A DNA stretch of 64,000 bases from Eutreptiella sp. 'Long Island Sound 2002' (GCA_964036045.1 OZ038383.1:7766430-7830429); one strand, 5' to 3'; numbered from the stretch's first letter, positions 31,082 through 44,080 are shown. The notes: generated from the letters alone by a model not told the origin. Numbers and translations: made by a program.

Positions 31082-31528
31082 ACATGCATCCCGGCAGGCA
31101 GTCATTTTGTGGTGCATATGCCCTTGTATCTGCGTGACTTGTTTCGTGTTGCACATCCTTTGCATAGTAATCAGGCGGATGAGGGAAGCGTCACTTGGGG
31201 TATGTTCCCTCAGGGGAGCGAGGATACCGTCGCGCGCAGGCGGTTACTGTGCCTCTGGGGGAGGGGGTACACAATTTCATTACTACTTTGCGTTGCTGCA
31301 TCGTTGTTTGGAGGCGCCAGGGTCTTTTCCCCTTGGCTACTACGACACACTGATGGAAACGTGTACCACAAAAACAGCAAAATTTTGGATTCAATCCCTG
31401 CATACCTTGAGACATCGATCGACGCAGGTACTCACAAATGTCACCGCTCAGCTTCTCACGGAGAACTGGTCCTGTGTGGACGAACTTTTCTGGGCTGCTG
31501 CCACAGTGCATCACTTCGCATCACCTCA

Positions 31529-31640
31529 AAAAGCGTTTACAGCCCTGGAACTCCGAAAACTCTTAACCCAAACAGGGCCTGCATGCCCCACACTCCCCCC
31601 CAACCCCCTCAGAGTCAGAGTTGTGATGACAGTGTTACCA
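31529..31640. repeat. Dispersed repeat, copy 1 (partner 36,855-36,955)
   Basis: The block containing AAAGCGTTTACAGCCCTGGA, AACCCAAACAGGGCC and CCTCAGAGTCAGAGTTGTGA recurs at 36,855-36,955 with few differences. The surrounding sequence differs. Function unknown. Confidence 0.8.
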
Positions 31641-34397
31641 GGTCCATGGTGGCAAACGACCTTTTCACCACAGTGTTGACTTCCTTCCTCCATACTGCTT
31701 TCTCTGTGCATGGCACACCGCTGTTTTTACACCATATGTGCGTTCACTGCCACCCCTGTCTTTGTATGTTGTGCTCGCTCAATTGTGTTTTACACTCTGC
31801 TGTCTTTTTCCAGCCCACAGTCTTTGTACCTCATGCACACTGGGAAGCCTATGGGCGTGGCAGCCTCCCACTGCATAATCTGGTTTCAGACTCAGCTCAT
31901 CCTCAGTACGTGTCAGATCCGCGACCACAGTCATTTGTGGGAACTGGACAGCTCTGAACGTTGATTCCGAGAGGTTGTCTGGAGTACCATATGGTGAGCA
32001 GGATACACCAGCTCATCTTGGTCTGGACCCAAAAAAAAACGACTCCCAGAACATCAAGAGAGAGGAGGGTATTCAGTTGCAACGAGAAGATGATCCCCCC
32101 CATCACGGCACGCTGAAGGGCAAAGTGCAGCAGAAGTGCGGTCCGACGGGATCTGCGCCCACCTTCTAGGGGTCGTTTCTTCTGCACTCACCCACAGCAT
32201 TATTTTTGTGCATCGGCCACGCCGTGTCAAAGACCCCCACCCCCCTGCCTGGAAGGCCACTGCAGTGGATACAGGCCCCGATACAGACCGAGGCTGCTCG
32301 GTAGTAGAGCTTGAACATGTAGTAATTGTAGTCATGTAGTATCAGATTGCTGCAATTCTGTTGAAGCCTCGCCGTTTTGGCACTGTCATTTTAGCCCCTT
32401 CCCCCTCCCCAGTGCCACATGTAATGGTCCCTCCTCGCTGGAATGGACAATCTCTGTAATTAGCCCCCCCCCCCTTTGCTTTTTTGCACCCCCCATCCCC
32501 TTTGAAATCCCCTCACCCTTGATATTTCCTCCAGGGGAGGGGGGCGTGAGGGGGTGGGGGGCGAGGGAACCGTCAACGGCTAGTCAGGTTGTGTTTCTGT
32601 TTGTCGTGCTTGTGCCGTCCATAGCACTGTGTGTAGAGTTTTTTGGCGTGTTGTTGCCGATTCTGTACTCACATCCGCCATGTGCCCTGCTATCTGTATG
32701 TGAGCGCCTGACGCCGCCTTGCTGAACTTTTGGTCGGTGCCTCTGTGGCCATGCGGTACAGACGGACGCACGCCATGGACATTCGCACTGTGTCATTGGA
32801 TGCGGGGGAGTTCCAGAGGGTGACGACCGCCGTCATACCCCCCCCCCCCCGCTTTGTAGAATCTACGCCCTTGTCCAAGCTACAGTAGGTGTAGGGACCG
32901 TAATAATTTTGTACGTAATTTAATTACGTACGAAATGTAGTGCGGCCACATAGACATGGGTTTGCTGTCACATTTGCCAATTTCAGCACATGTGCCCCCC
33001 TGCTGGTGAACCAGGAATTTTTTTTCCTAGTCTGATGCATCCCATCGGTCCTGAATTGCCAATTTCAGCACATGTGGCCTGCGCATGTGTGTGCCGGCAG
33101 TTGTATGTGTTGCGCACAAGCCACGCCCTTGTCCAAGCTACAGTAGGCGTAGGAACCGTAATAAATGTGTACATTGGCGTAGCTTATACAAGGGGGGGTA
33201 CTGGGAACCACACATTTTTAAGAAGTGGCACAGATTTTGTCGCGCCAAAATTCGTACATTACTATTTCCCCCACATGGAATCCCCCCCCCCCCCCGGTGC
33301 GAGTTGGGCTGTCGAAGTAGTCGTATGAGCACGCCTGTGCCAAGAGGCATGAATGGCTGCGAGATGGGGCTTCGGTTCATGGATGAACAAACTGGTCAGA
33401 CTTTAAGGCGGCAAGCAGCACCACACAAGTGTCCACAGTGCCTGAAGCCTGGGGGCCCCGTGCTATTTTCTTGGCGAATGTCGCGCTTTGTTGGAAGCAG
33501 GAAGTGTTGCATGAGGTGCTGTTGACTCAGGGCCTGGGCCAAAAAGACTTTGTGCTTGGTAACTGCTGATGCCCCATTGGCGACATTTACACCAAAACGT
33601 GGATGCATACCCACAAACTTTCCCGATTGATAGGCCCTCCACGATCGGATATTGTTCCACTGGGCGATGGCCATCGATGTCCGTATGGCTCAGCCAGCAT
33701 TCGTCCTGCCTGGGGGCTCCGGCTCAGCTGAGGGGTCGCCACCGCTTGGCAGACCCGCTGCAACACCCAGGCTCTGCCCGCCTGCAGCGGGCAGACCGGG
33801 CGCAGTGTGACCAGGGACAGGACTGGCCCGTCAAGAACCGCTGCATCAGGCAATGTGGGTATGGGGTTTGGTGCCGCACAACCAGACCCGGAGATGGGAC
33901 CCCCGCCCCTGCTTCGGGGTCTACATGCACACCAAAGAGATGAGCGCTGGATTGATGCATAGTGGCTACAGCAGGCTACCCATGCCCTTCTGCTGCGGTA
34001 CATGACAGACCGCTCTGAAACAGCCCTTTTCAACACCTGTGGGCACCAGCAAGGTGGCCTGATGGGGCTACATGGCTCCCCATGGCTTTTATGCGTTTAC
34101 AGTGCCACAAAAGGCCGCTCCGGGGTAGAGATAGGCCCAGGACCTATACAATTGCTGAAGGGGGTCCATATGGAGAAAAAGCAATATGAACGGGACCCGG
34201 GACTGGATCGTTGCATGGCAGCCACAGGATGCCAACCAAGCCCCCCCCCCCCTCCTTAACCCCTCACCCCACCCCACCCCATCGGTTTGGTTGAGGGAGG
34301 GTCTGGGGGATCCCCGCAACTGGAGCACCGAGTGCAAGATCATGCCATGTGTTCGAAAACCTATGATCGTGACACCCCCTGGTGAGCCGCACAGTGG
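31641..34397. other. Region with no recognisable gene
   Basis: Contains several repeated words (GAGGGAACCGT; TGGTGCATTGCTGTGT, shared with 25,595 and 30,690) and a local duplication: about 55 bp starting ACGCCCTTGTCCAAGCTACA occur at 32,867 and 33,123. A perfect 9-bp-arm palindrome, GTACGTAATTTAATTACGTA(C), lies at about 32,911. A 13-base C run is at 33,283. A Cys-rich frame near 33,440 (HKCPQCLKPGGPV) is too short to assign. Confidence 0.5.
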
Positions 34398-35636
34398 GTG
34401 GTGCCAGGTCAGTGGACCCCAGCACGAAAGACCCGAGGGGGCAACGGGGGGGGGGGGGTTGTCATCTTCACCCGCGTAGGGCACTGCTTGCAAGGTCTGG
34501 CTGGTTCTGTCCCAGTGTCCTTGTTTTCAGGGCAGCACAACGGGCTAGACCCTTGCAACAGATTGACGATGGTGTCAAATGCAAACAGGGGGTGCAGGCA
34601 CAAAAGACACACCCCTTGGGCTCGTGCCCCCCCTCCCTCCCCCTGCGAGAACCACGTGTCAGAACAACACGAGGTGTTGTTTCCGCATTTTCTGGAACCA
34701 TCGAATTTGGCGGTTCCTTTTTGTGGTTGGCTGTTTGGAGATCAAGTTTTCCCTGTGATTCGGGGCAGGGGATGGCATTTGAGAAAGGCCGATCCCTGTC
34801 CTGCCACTTTTTGCCCCTGCCTTCAGTGCGTGATTTTGATGCACCTCCATAGACATGGCTGTCCGGGCCTCGATGATGTGTTGTTTGGCTGCTGGTGTCG
34901 TTTCACACGGTGCGCCCAAACAACGTCCTTGTCAGAACAACAGGAGATGATGTTTCCGTCATTTTCAGTGCTTTTACCCGTGTTTTTGCATGGGGGGAGG
35001 GGGGGCGGAGTGATGTGTGACGCTCCAGCTGGGCTGCACACACTGTGTGCACGCTCTGCATGTATTCGAGGATCAAGTACCCCATGTGCCCATGTGGGTG
35101 GATGTGAACGTGGCCAATTGCCACTGGGACATCAAGCACCCGAGAGCACCCACACACATATAGCATCAGACCAAATGAAATGCGCATGCGACGCATCCCA
35201 GCACCCCCCCCCCCCCCGCACGCGCATGTTGGAGCTGTCAGAGGCAATTTTTTTTAACAATCTCCTACGGTGTACCCCTCATCTCCCAAGCTGTAGGGGG
35301 GTCTGTTTAGCAGGGGGCAGTTGTGGAATTGTCCAACAACATGTGCACCGTGCAACAACACCGCCCCAACAGCCTGCAGCGTATTTGTTACCACTGCAAC
35401 GGCAATGGTGGCCTCGACCCTGCGCTGCCTGTGATTCATGGTGTACCGGATCACCCCCGGATAGGGTGCTGCTGTGCACAGTGCTCTCTGTGCCGGTTGG
35501 GCCCTGGGTCATTATGGTTTGTGACGCCTCAGACACACTGGCATCAACTGCGCCATCTAATGGTCAACACGGGGCACATGCGCTTCCTGTAACAACCGAA
35601 TGCAAGCAAATTGTGGGGTGGCAGGCCCGTTGTTGA
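34398..35636 (+). other. Long Cys-rich open frame, unassigned
   Basis: A 412-codon frame without stops, unusually long for this region, rich in Cys, His and Pro. It has no domain I recognise and includes low-complexity runs. Two parts are internally similar at DNA level (SEQHEVLFPHF near 34,656 and SEQQEMMFPSF near 34,930). The frame opens with GTG, not ATG. It could be an exon, a decayed repeat frame or chance. No splice or Kozak evidence decides. Confidence 0.2.
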
Positions 35637-37440
35637 GGTTTCTGAAATGGCACATCATGGCACACTCTATGTAACGCACTACCAAACCATGCGCTTAAGT
35701 GGCGCGAAATTGGCTGATGTGAATATGGAGCCTCCTTCAGCCGAGGGCAATACTCAGGTCATCTGCCTCCCTTGCCTGTGGTCCATGGTGTCCGATAGGG
35801 TGCTCCTGTGTTCTTTGTAATATGCTATCCCCGGCCTTTCTGTGCCTCAGCAGCCATAAAAAAGAAACGTCTTCAAACCTGCACTTTGGATGGTGACCAT
35901 CCAATTACTCCCTCGCATGATTCACAGTGAAGAATCACTGGTCGCCGCCGCACCCTTCATATCATGTATGTGACTGTTCCAGCGATTTTTGTTTTCTTGG
36001 AGTTCTGGGCACGGCAAGTACCTGTGTATGCTGTCCCGGGGGGGTACTGCCCTGTCCTGTCTGAAGACCATACTACTTCACTCACTGCTATTTAGTTTGC
36101 GCCTGCACACTCCAGGTTCCCACGCAAACGTACTTATAGTATTGCCACAATGCGACGTGGCAGACCGCCTGCACTGCATGATGGTGGAATCTCAGGTGCA
36201 ACATGATGACATTGCTGGGCGCAGCAGTTGGTGGAGCTCATGCAATGAATGCAGTGTTGCGTAGTGCATGTCCACGGTCTTGTCCTTCTGTGACAGACAC
36301 AGAAGAAGGGTATCCAACTTTACTGGATGCCAGCCTTTTTGACACCCACAATGCAGGAGTGGCAGGGTTCCCCATGCAACGAACAGTATCACTTCTAAAG
36401 TGCACTGAACGGCGCGATGTTCCAGCCTAGTGGTAAATTGTTTATAATAGTGCTTTCGGCAAACACGCTGACGGTCTTCTCAGCTGCATCTCCAAAGGGT
36501 AAAACAAGGTGTTTGCAAGACAGTGGGCTGGTTCGGGCTGATATTATAGCTATGCAGCATTTGAAGGATGAAAGGGCGGGTGGGTGGGTCATATACCAGG
36601 ATTGTTTGGTTGCTATAAGATTTATCTTTGCACCTGCCATTTCTTGTTGCTACCGCAACAACTAAATCAACGTGGTGACGTAACCCCCTGAAATCTCCCA
36701 CCCCTTGCAATGTGTTTGTTAGTGAACATGTGTTACGGAAGTTTGTGTTGCCTGTGTGTCACACAAGGCATTGCACTGGACTCCCATTGCTTCAAGTCAA
36801 TCACCTGCATGTTCTGTGATATTCTCTCTCCAAAGGCGGTGTTACCTCGAAAAGCGTTCACAGCCCTAGAACACTGAAAACTCTAACCCAAACAGGGCCT
36901 GCATGCCCCACACTCCCCCAACCCCCTCAGAGTCAGAGTTGTGATGACAGTGTTAACAGTGATTGTTCAACAAATTTTGACAGGGCAAAGAGCATCCACA
37001 AGAACAACAAGAGGTGTGTCTGAACCATCAAGTGCGTGTTTTCCGATTTAATATTCGTGCAAGGTTTGCATTGTATGTGCATTTGTCGTGACTCCTTAAG
37101 GAATTTGAAAGGCCAAAAAGTAGCAGAAGAGACAGGGGTGTGTATCTACAGTCAGGTCATTTCTCTGCCACCGGCACTCTCTATGCCAGCATTCAACGCA
37201 TTTAGGCCAATCACATGAAACCTGTTACAGGTAATGGAGGACAGGGTGATCAGATCTGAGGCAATGGAATTCGATGGGGAGGTCGACTAGGCGTTCTAAA
37301 GTCTTCTACAAGATCAGTCATACCTAGTGGAGCATTTTGATAGAACCTGAACCAACAAAAGAACACGCACGGATGCCATCAATTTTACAAGATGGGGTAT
37401 ACGGGATGGTGGTCTATCTGGACATCAGAACGGTCCAGAT
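35637..37440. other. Region with no recognisable gene
   Basis: No gene supported. It includes the second copy of the dispersed block (36,855-36,955) and a weak third match to the AACAACAAGAGG word near 37,000. Confidence 0.5.
36855..36955. repeat. Dispersed repeat, copy 2
   Basis: Partner of 31,529-31,640 in the same orientation, with scattered substitutions and a one-base shorter C run. Confidence 0.8.
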
Positions 37441-38008
37441 ACCCAGAACGGCTTACCCCGCCTCTCACACCCACCAGCCACCCTCCTTCGGATCACACGG
37501 TGACATGGATTCATTCCGGTTTTCCTTACCATCAGGTCCAGCCTGCCGACCCAGGCCGCCTATGCCTTCCGGTGGAGCCATGTATATTAGCATGACTTGG
37601 TCTTCATTCAAGCACTCCAAAACTGTTGAGCCAGGCACTGGGCGGTAGATGTGTCATGATGTGGAAAAGGAGGTCCGCCTGCGGTGGCGGCAATGCGCAG
37701 GGCTGTATGGGGCAACAACAATAACCGGCTTTTCAGTCTGCCGATAAGCTGTCGAAAAGGGAGGACTGCGCGACAACATGAACTAAAATGACCACCATAC
37801 CACCAGGGGGGGGGGGGGGGGAATCAGCCAGCCTCGGAAACATTCGATAGCCATAGTAAGCAGTGATTTCAAGGCAACATTCTGTGGTGCGCTGGGTTGC
37901 TTTGTGAAAGCGGCAATACGACACAATTTGTAATTGTTTAAAAAATTGATACCATTGAAGTAAGCGACTTAGCTGCCCAACCAGTCTAACACCGGCTTTC
38001 AACTGTTT
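37441..38008. repeat. 568-bp tandem duplication, copy 1
   Basis: Begins ACCCAGAACGGCTTACC and runs directly into copy 2. The two copies differ by a few substitutions and by the length of a G run (about 37,806-37,821). Confidence 0.92.
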
Positions 38009-38575
38009 ACCCAGAACGGCTTACCCTGCCTCTCACACCCACCAGCCACCCTCCTTCGGATCACACGGTGACATGGATTCATTCCGGTTTTCCTTACCAT
38101 CAGGTCTAGCCTGCCGACCCAGGCCGCCTATGCCTTCCGGTGGAGCCATGTATATTAGCATGACTTGGTCTTCATTCAAGCACTCCAAAACTGTTGAGCC
38201 AGACACTGGGCGGTAGATGTGTCATGATGTGGAAAAGGATGTCCGCCTGCGGTGGCGGCAATGCGCAGGGCTGTATGGGGCAACAACAATAACCGGCTTT
38301 TCAGTCTGCCGATAAGCTGTAGAAAAGGGAGGATTGCGCGACAACATGAACTAAAATGACCACCATACCACCAGGGGGGGGGGGGGGAATCAGCCAGCCT
38401 CGGAAACATTCGATAGCCATAGTAAGCAGTGATTTCAAGGCAACATTCTGTGGTGCGCTGGGTTGCTTTGTGAAAGCGGCAATACGACACAATTTGTAAT
38501 TGTTTAAAAAATTGATACCATTGAAGTAAGCGACTTAGCTGCCCAACCAGTCTAACACCGGCTTTCAACTGTTTA
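38009..38575. repeat. 568-bp tandem duplication, copy 2
   Basis: Near-identical to copy 1, ending CAACTGTTTA. The G run is shorter. No coding frame is conserved beyond short low-quality ones. Confidence 0.92.
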
Positions 38576-40656
38576 GCTTGTCATCGCTTTCAAATGTTTT
38601 GTGGGCTGGCTCGGTTATCTCTTCTGGTGTCAAATAGACCACCATTAGCCCATGATATGAAGTTTTGGCATAAATAGCATGATCCCAACCTCATGCTAGC
38701 ATGATTCCCATTTCACGCCACGGCAAAGCAATTTGTTATTGCTGAACACGTGTCGATGCTCGCACTCAGCTGAGTGAGTTAGGCATGAGGACAAGACCAT
38801 GCTCGATTTTTCCAAATCTTACATGATAGCTCCCTGGTGGTAGGCCACTTCTTGGGTGCGGGGGTGGGCAGAAAAGTTTGGCAAGAGGGGGGTGTAGGTG
38901 GTCCAAAACAGATGCCAAGTGGTTGCCTAGCGTGCTAATACTTTTTCAAAAACTATGAACAACATGGCCGGAACTTCAGACTTATGGTGTGAAATATTTT
39001 CATAATTGACTTATTGCGCCTACCCACTACCATTGCACGCAACGCGCACATCTTTGGGAGAGAACGTAGCGAGCGTCCCTGCAGGGCCATTGGACTAGTG
39101 AATGTATAACAACAAATTCTTTGGATCCAGACTCGTTGCATTTATTCGGTGTCCAGAGCTCATGTAGGGACCAAGACATGTTTCGAAAGAGCCTTTTTGT
39201 ACCACTGGTTTGTAAATAGGCTTGGAAAAACCACAATTGTTGGTGATGGATTCTTTCATCTAAGGCACCTCCAATATGATGCATGCACTCCCAGTGATTC
39301 CAAGAAATGAGGCGAGAAGAATGAAAATTAAGTAAAACTGTGTAATTGGTGCTTTGTACCATCAATCTACATCATTCTACAATCACTACTATACTGGAAG
39401 GAAAATGGTGTCACTTGGTGGGGGCCACCTTCGGCCAACAGATGCCCAGTGTGGGCCTAGCCCAGAAATGCTGCCGTTACAGCCCGAGTAAAAATAGCAA
39501 GAAAGAACCACAACCAAGGACAAATGCTTGCCTTCTCAAGGTCCTTGATTGGGGCAAGGGGGAGATGAACCCAAAAAAAAAGGCCCCATGCGTGCTCCGT
39601 GCGCTAACGTTCCATGCCGGTAGCAGAGAGCATGAATGATGAATCCGGACACCTCGCTATCCCGTTTTTGCCCCCCCCCCCCGACCAAACAATGTGCCCC
39701 AAAAACACTTGGATGATTTTCCCACTTGCCCCCTTGTATTGGAGACCTCCGAGAAGGTAGGGCTTATGTAGCCGCATCATCTTTGGACGGACAAGAGCAA
39801 CTCGGCTGCCACGGAAGATGAGAGAGGGGACGAGGTAGAAGTGTGTACGTTGTATACTCACAACCTCTCTACCATCACAGTTTGTGGTGGGTGTAAAGAG
39901 CACTATTGTCGTGAATTCATTGACTTAGGCTGCCTAAGCTACACTCTGTGTTGCACCGGCTAGAAGATGCATAGTGCCAGGGCACGGGCAATATGCAAAA
40001 GTATTTTCTATCTTGGAAATGCCATGTCATCAATTGGTAAGTGTGGAAAATTTTTGTGTTTTTTGAATGTGTCAATTTTTCTGGAACAGTGCAAAATATA
40101 TTTTTCAAAGCGGATGAGTGCGTGAGGCCTCGCGCGCTGCTTGTGACAGAGAACTCCTTTTCCGGAACCGAAAAAAAGTGGTGATCGATACGAGATTGTA
40201 CATTGAGGTGTTGAAAATATGTTGCATCAAAATGCTACAAATCGCTAAGATGCAAATGAGTATATGATCTATGAAGAGTACTTTTGTTTATTGTACGAAC
40301 ATGTTCTACGAGGGTGCATAACATGTTCCATGCAATTGACTGAGGTCTTCTTGGCCTTGAGAAGCGTCACAGTTTCATTTTGGCTGATGGGTAGTGCTCA
40401 GCACCAAGCATGAATCATTCATTGGGGCAGGACCAGAATTTAGACAGGTTTTACTACTATTGTTATACATAACTTTGTCTCGCCATGAATGCTCCCATAC
40501 CCACGGTTAGGCCGCTTTGAGTAATGCTCGCCGGGGTGCAACCCCCATGCATAAAAAAATAACATTTTCCACGCAGGCCATGGTTTTTCTTAGCTCAACA
40601 GCGCGCGGGGCGTTACGCACTCGGAGGAGCAAGGAAAAAAGCACTTGGACAGCATC
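38576..40656. other. AT-richer region with no recognisable gene
   Basis: No gene supported. It holds a decayed Cys/His finger (39,826-39,925) preceded by a GGAGACCTCCGAGAAGG word and GGGCTTATGTAGCCG near 39,745, the same pairing of word and finger as at 1,926-2,420. Confidence 0.5.
39826..39925 (+). pseudogene. Repeat-encoded Cys/His finger, degenerate
   Basis: The frame reads EVEVCTLYTHNLSTITVCGG, then CKEHYCREFIDL. Two ligand Cys are lost (to Y and F) and two residues are inserted compared with 2,291-2,420. It is a remnant of the same family. Confidence 0.45.
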
Positions 40657-41084
40657 TAGGGTTCGGAACCGGTTTTACCAATTAATCGGGAAAACCGGTT
40701 ATCGGCAATAATCGGAGGTTATTTTCAAATCAATTGGCACAACCGGTTATTTTCAAAACTGATTTAAACCAATTAATCGGAATGGTTCCAAATTTTTCGG
40801 GTTCATTTTCAGCAGTTAATTTTGTCCAATTTTTGCACTAAACAGAGGGTTTGGTAGCAATAAACGATGGCTGATGGTGGAATACAACTTCTGGCGTAGT
40901 TTTGATCTCTGTGCTTTGACTTGTATTGGCTCCCTTCTGCCGATGGCAAAATTTTGGTTAGCAGAGGGCCATTAATTGGAAAAACCGGTTATTTTGAAAA
41001 CTATTAATCGGCAAAACCGGTTATTTTTGTAAAAATAATCGTTTAAAACCGGTTATTTTCAAAACTACCAGGTTCCAAACCTTA
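40657..41084. mobile_element. hAT-like miniature element, copy 1
   Basis: A 428-bp element. The left end TAGGGTTCGGAACCGG is matched inverted at the right end (TAAGGTTTGGAACC). The flanks are ACAGCATC (40,649-40,656) and CCAGCATC (41,085-41,092), an 8-bp target duplication with one mismatch. The ends and the 8-bp duplication fit the hAT superfamily. The interior holds many AACCGGTT palindromes (subterminal repeats) and no transposase. Confidence 0.8.
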
Positions 41085-41410
41085 CCAGCATCACAAACAT
41101 ACACGAAAATCAGACTTCCGTTGAAATAGAGAGAAGCTAAAGCAGGGTGCAACTACATGGCTGATATCAGCTAAAGAAACGTATACAAATGTGCGCGAGG
41201 CTTCGCGCGCTGCAGGCGGCACGGAAAAACAGATTAAATTAGAACAACCAAGGTCGACGACTATATCATTCGGATCAGCCTGTCCCTTTCCTCTTGGGCT
41301 TGGATCACTGCGCTTCGCGCGGCCCTAAGCGGATGTTGAAGCCACAAACCGGAGAAGTCCAATTGTTACGTCACCGCTCTCCACCACTAGCCTTGACTAA
41401 TTGTATAACG

Positions 41411-41839
41411 TAGGGTTCGGAACCGGTTTTACCAATTAATCGGAAAAACCGGTTATCGGCAATAATCGGAGGTTATTTTGAAAAAAATTGGCACAACCGG
41501 TTATTTTGAAAACTGATTGAAGCCAATTAATCGGAATGGTTGCAAATTTTTCGCGTTCTTTTGGGCGGTACATTTTGTCCAATTTTTGCACTAAACAGGG
41601 GCTTTTGGTAGTAACAAACGATGACCGATACTAAATTACAACTTCGAAGGTAGTTTTGATCAATGTGCTCTGACTTGTATGGGCCCTCTTCTGCCGATGG
41701 CAGGATTTTGGTGAGTGAAGGGCAATTAATCGGAAAAACCGGTTATTTTGAAAACCATTCATCGGCAAAACCCGGTTATTTTTGTAAAAATAATCGTTTA
41801 AAACCGGTTATTTTCAAAACTACCAGTTTCCAAACCTTA
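41411..41839. mobile_element. hAT-like miniature element, copy 2
   Basis: A 429-bp copy of the element at 40,657, in the same orientation. The flanks GTATAACG (41,403-41,410) and CTATAGCG (41,840-41,847) match at six of eight positions. The different flanks show two independent insertions, not a tandem duplication. Confidence 0.8.
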
Positions 41840-42113
41840 CTATAGCGGCAACACTTTGCACTTCCCACATGCACCAACGGATAGAACGACCCGGTGAGCG
41901 GATAAGCAGCTACACAGTGGTTGTAGTGCGCGCGACACCACGCATCATTGCATGCACACGATAGTGACGGAAACAGAAGCCAAACCCAATGTGTGTTGTG
42001 CAAATGCGCACGGCAGCAAATAGCAACAACACCAAGGCATTTTTTGTTTCAATTTTTTACAACAGCTGTGGAAACTGAAATCGCCAGAGGAACGCTTGCT
42101 GGACAATGTGGTG

Positions 42114-42980
42114 ATCGTAAGTATACAACCACCCCAAATGGGGGATAAAACTACCCCCAACCTCCTTTTTGGCCATTTCTGACCCCTAGGGGTATGCCAC
42201 TTGGGGGTGGTTTTCTCCCCCCTTTTGGGAGGGTGGGTTTATCTCCGCAAAGGGGTGGTCTTATCCCCCCAAAGGGGTAGTTTTATACCCCTTTTGGGTC
42301 ATTGGGGGCGGGGGGTCACCCCTTTGGGGTGGTTTCAGCCCCCTTTTTCGGTTGGTGTGTCCCCGCATTGGGCGCAGGGACACTTTGTCACCCTTTTACG
42401 GGCAGAGGATTATGGCCCATCTTTATGTTAATCTAGAACCACAGTACCGGAAGACAAGTTGCCTTAAGTCTACATGTTGTGCTGTAATGAGAACACTCTT
42501 GGGGATGCGGGCGGGGGCTTGCCCCATTTCCATTTCGGGTATGGAGGTAGGAGAGGTGATGGAGGGTCAAAAGACGACATATGGCTTTACACTCAGTGTT
42601 TTGTCTCACATTGCGCTTTGTATATGTGTTGTAAGATGTCTGGCTTGGTTGGAGACAATTTTACAAATGGGGTCTAAGATGGGATTTTAGACATGGTCTG
42701 AGTTTCCTATTCATCCAGTTTGACATGCATTGCTTTTGTGACTGCTTCCGTTTATTGTGCCGTGTCATTTGTTGCTTTGGTGGCATAAAACTACCGCGGT
42801 GGTTTTAACAAAGAGGGTGGTTTTATTCCCCAAAAGGGGTGGTTGTATCCCCCCAAAAGGGTGGTTTTATCTCCCAAATGGGGTGGTTTTGTCCCCCTAA
42901 AAAGTGGGTATAAAAACACCTGGGTGGTTTTAAAAGTGGTTTTATCCCCTATTTTGGGGGTACTTTTAAGCCCGGGACCA
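42114..42980. mobile_element. Long-TIR element with minisatellite ends, copy A
   Basis: An 867-bp element bounded by perfect 10-bp duplications GACAATGTGG (42,104-42,113 and 42,981-42,990). The left end TGATCGTAAGTATACAACC aligns with the inverted right end TGGTCCCGGGCTTAAAAG. Both ends consist of runs of a GGTGGTTTTATCCCC word separated by small G/C stem words (for example CCCCAAATGGGGG). There is no coding frame of note. A 9-11-bp duplication with long TIRs fits Mutator-like elements, but no transposase confirms this. Confidence 0.82.
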
Positions 42981-43339
42981 GACAATGTGGGCAAAGGCGC
43001 ACAAGCACTGAGACAGGCATGCACGGTGGGTGCGCCGCATCAAAGCACAAAGGATCTGTGGCGCGGCGCAAAGCGCATTCATCATTTTTGACACAAATGT
43101 GTCACATTTTCAATGTGTCCGTCCGTCACAATGAAATGTAAATAATGGGGTATCCCCTACTTTTCCTCTCTCCAAAACACAACAGGGGTACAAAATTGAA
43201 ATACAACCTATGTTGACAAAACATCTCAGGCAACATTACTTTCAACTTTAAGTATCGTTATACCCATTTGCCCCAAAAAAAATTCATCTTGGTGCCAATT
43301 TTTTTTCTTTTTGTGGCCCAACCACTGGTCATTGGGATA

Positions 43340-43625
43340 ATCTTTTTTTTTAGATGCGAAATCTTTTTTTTTAGATGCGCTAAAATTTAAGAAAAATACT
43401 AAAATTTAAGTCAAAACAGCTAAAAAATGAGCAAAAACAGCTAAAAAATGAGCAAAAACATCTAAAAAAAAGATTTCGCATCTAAAAAAAAAGATTTCGC
43501 ATCTAAAAAAAAAGATTCCCTACTAAAAAATAAGATTCCAAAAAAACCCAAAATCTAAAAAAAAAGTCATTCGCATGTTTAAAAACGTCAAAAAAGCAGA
43601 ATCTTTTTTTTTAGATGGCCAGGTA
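43340..43625. repeat. T9/A9 minisatellite array with both orientations
   Basis: Repeats of AATC-T9-AGATGCG at the left and the inverse (ATCTA8-9 GATTTCGC) at the right, with TAAAATTTAAG and GCTAAAAAATGAGCAAAAACA repeats between. The layout (one orientation, then the other) again looks like the two ends of a TIR element. Related to 46,917-47,090. Confidence 0.75.
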
Positions 43626-43696
43626 AAAAGTGAGATTTTGGTAAAACTAAGAGAACACAAAGCCAGGGGTGGGGAGGGGAGGCAGAAATGCAGTTC

Positions 43697-44080
43697 CTAG
43701 GGGCACCCCACCGGACGAATCATCCACATTCCTGGGGCGAACCCTGCAAAACAAGGCACAAAGCAAATAACGGTAAAGAATGCCAACAAGACCGGAGCAG
43801 ATGGCTGAGCACTTGCAGAACCTGCTTTTGCAGTACACACTACATTACGTGAAGATGATGTAACCCACTTGATGGCGTCGGGACATGCCACTGTGCAACT
43901 GATGCACAAGACGCCTTCCTTGTGGAGAAGGGCTAAAATGCCGTGGATTTTTGGAAATGCCAAACAAATACAGAAGCAGCATCCCTCCCTGTGTGCACCT
44001 GAAGATATTTGAAACGAGCAAAACTTGAGCATGAAATTATGGGCAAAATTGTGCACCCACTGAGTAGTGGTTGAAAACAA
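43697..44080 (-). other. Open frame with hydrophobic C-terminal segment
   Basis: A 127-codon minus-strand frame, Cys-rich (EGVLCISCTVACPDAIKW), followed by SAQPSAPVLLAFFTVICF and a further hydrophobic stretch. It could be the last exon of a membrane or GPI-anchored protein, or chance. No upstream exon was found before the TIR element that starts at 44,214. Confidence 0.2.

Noticed and set aside
30912-31957. Two overlapping frames of 255 and 282 codons
   Set aside because: They overlap in different frames, have no domains and cover the dispersed block also found at 36,855.
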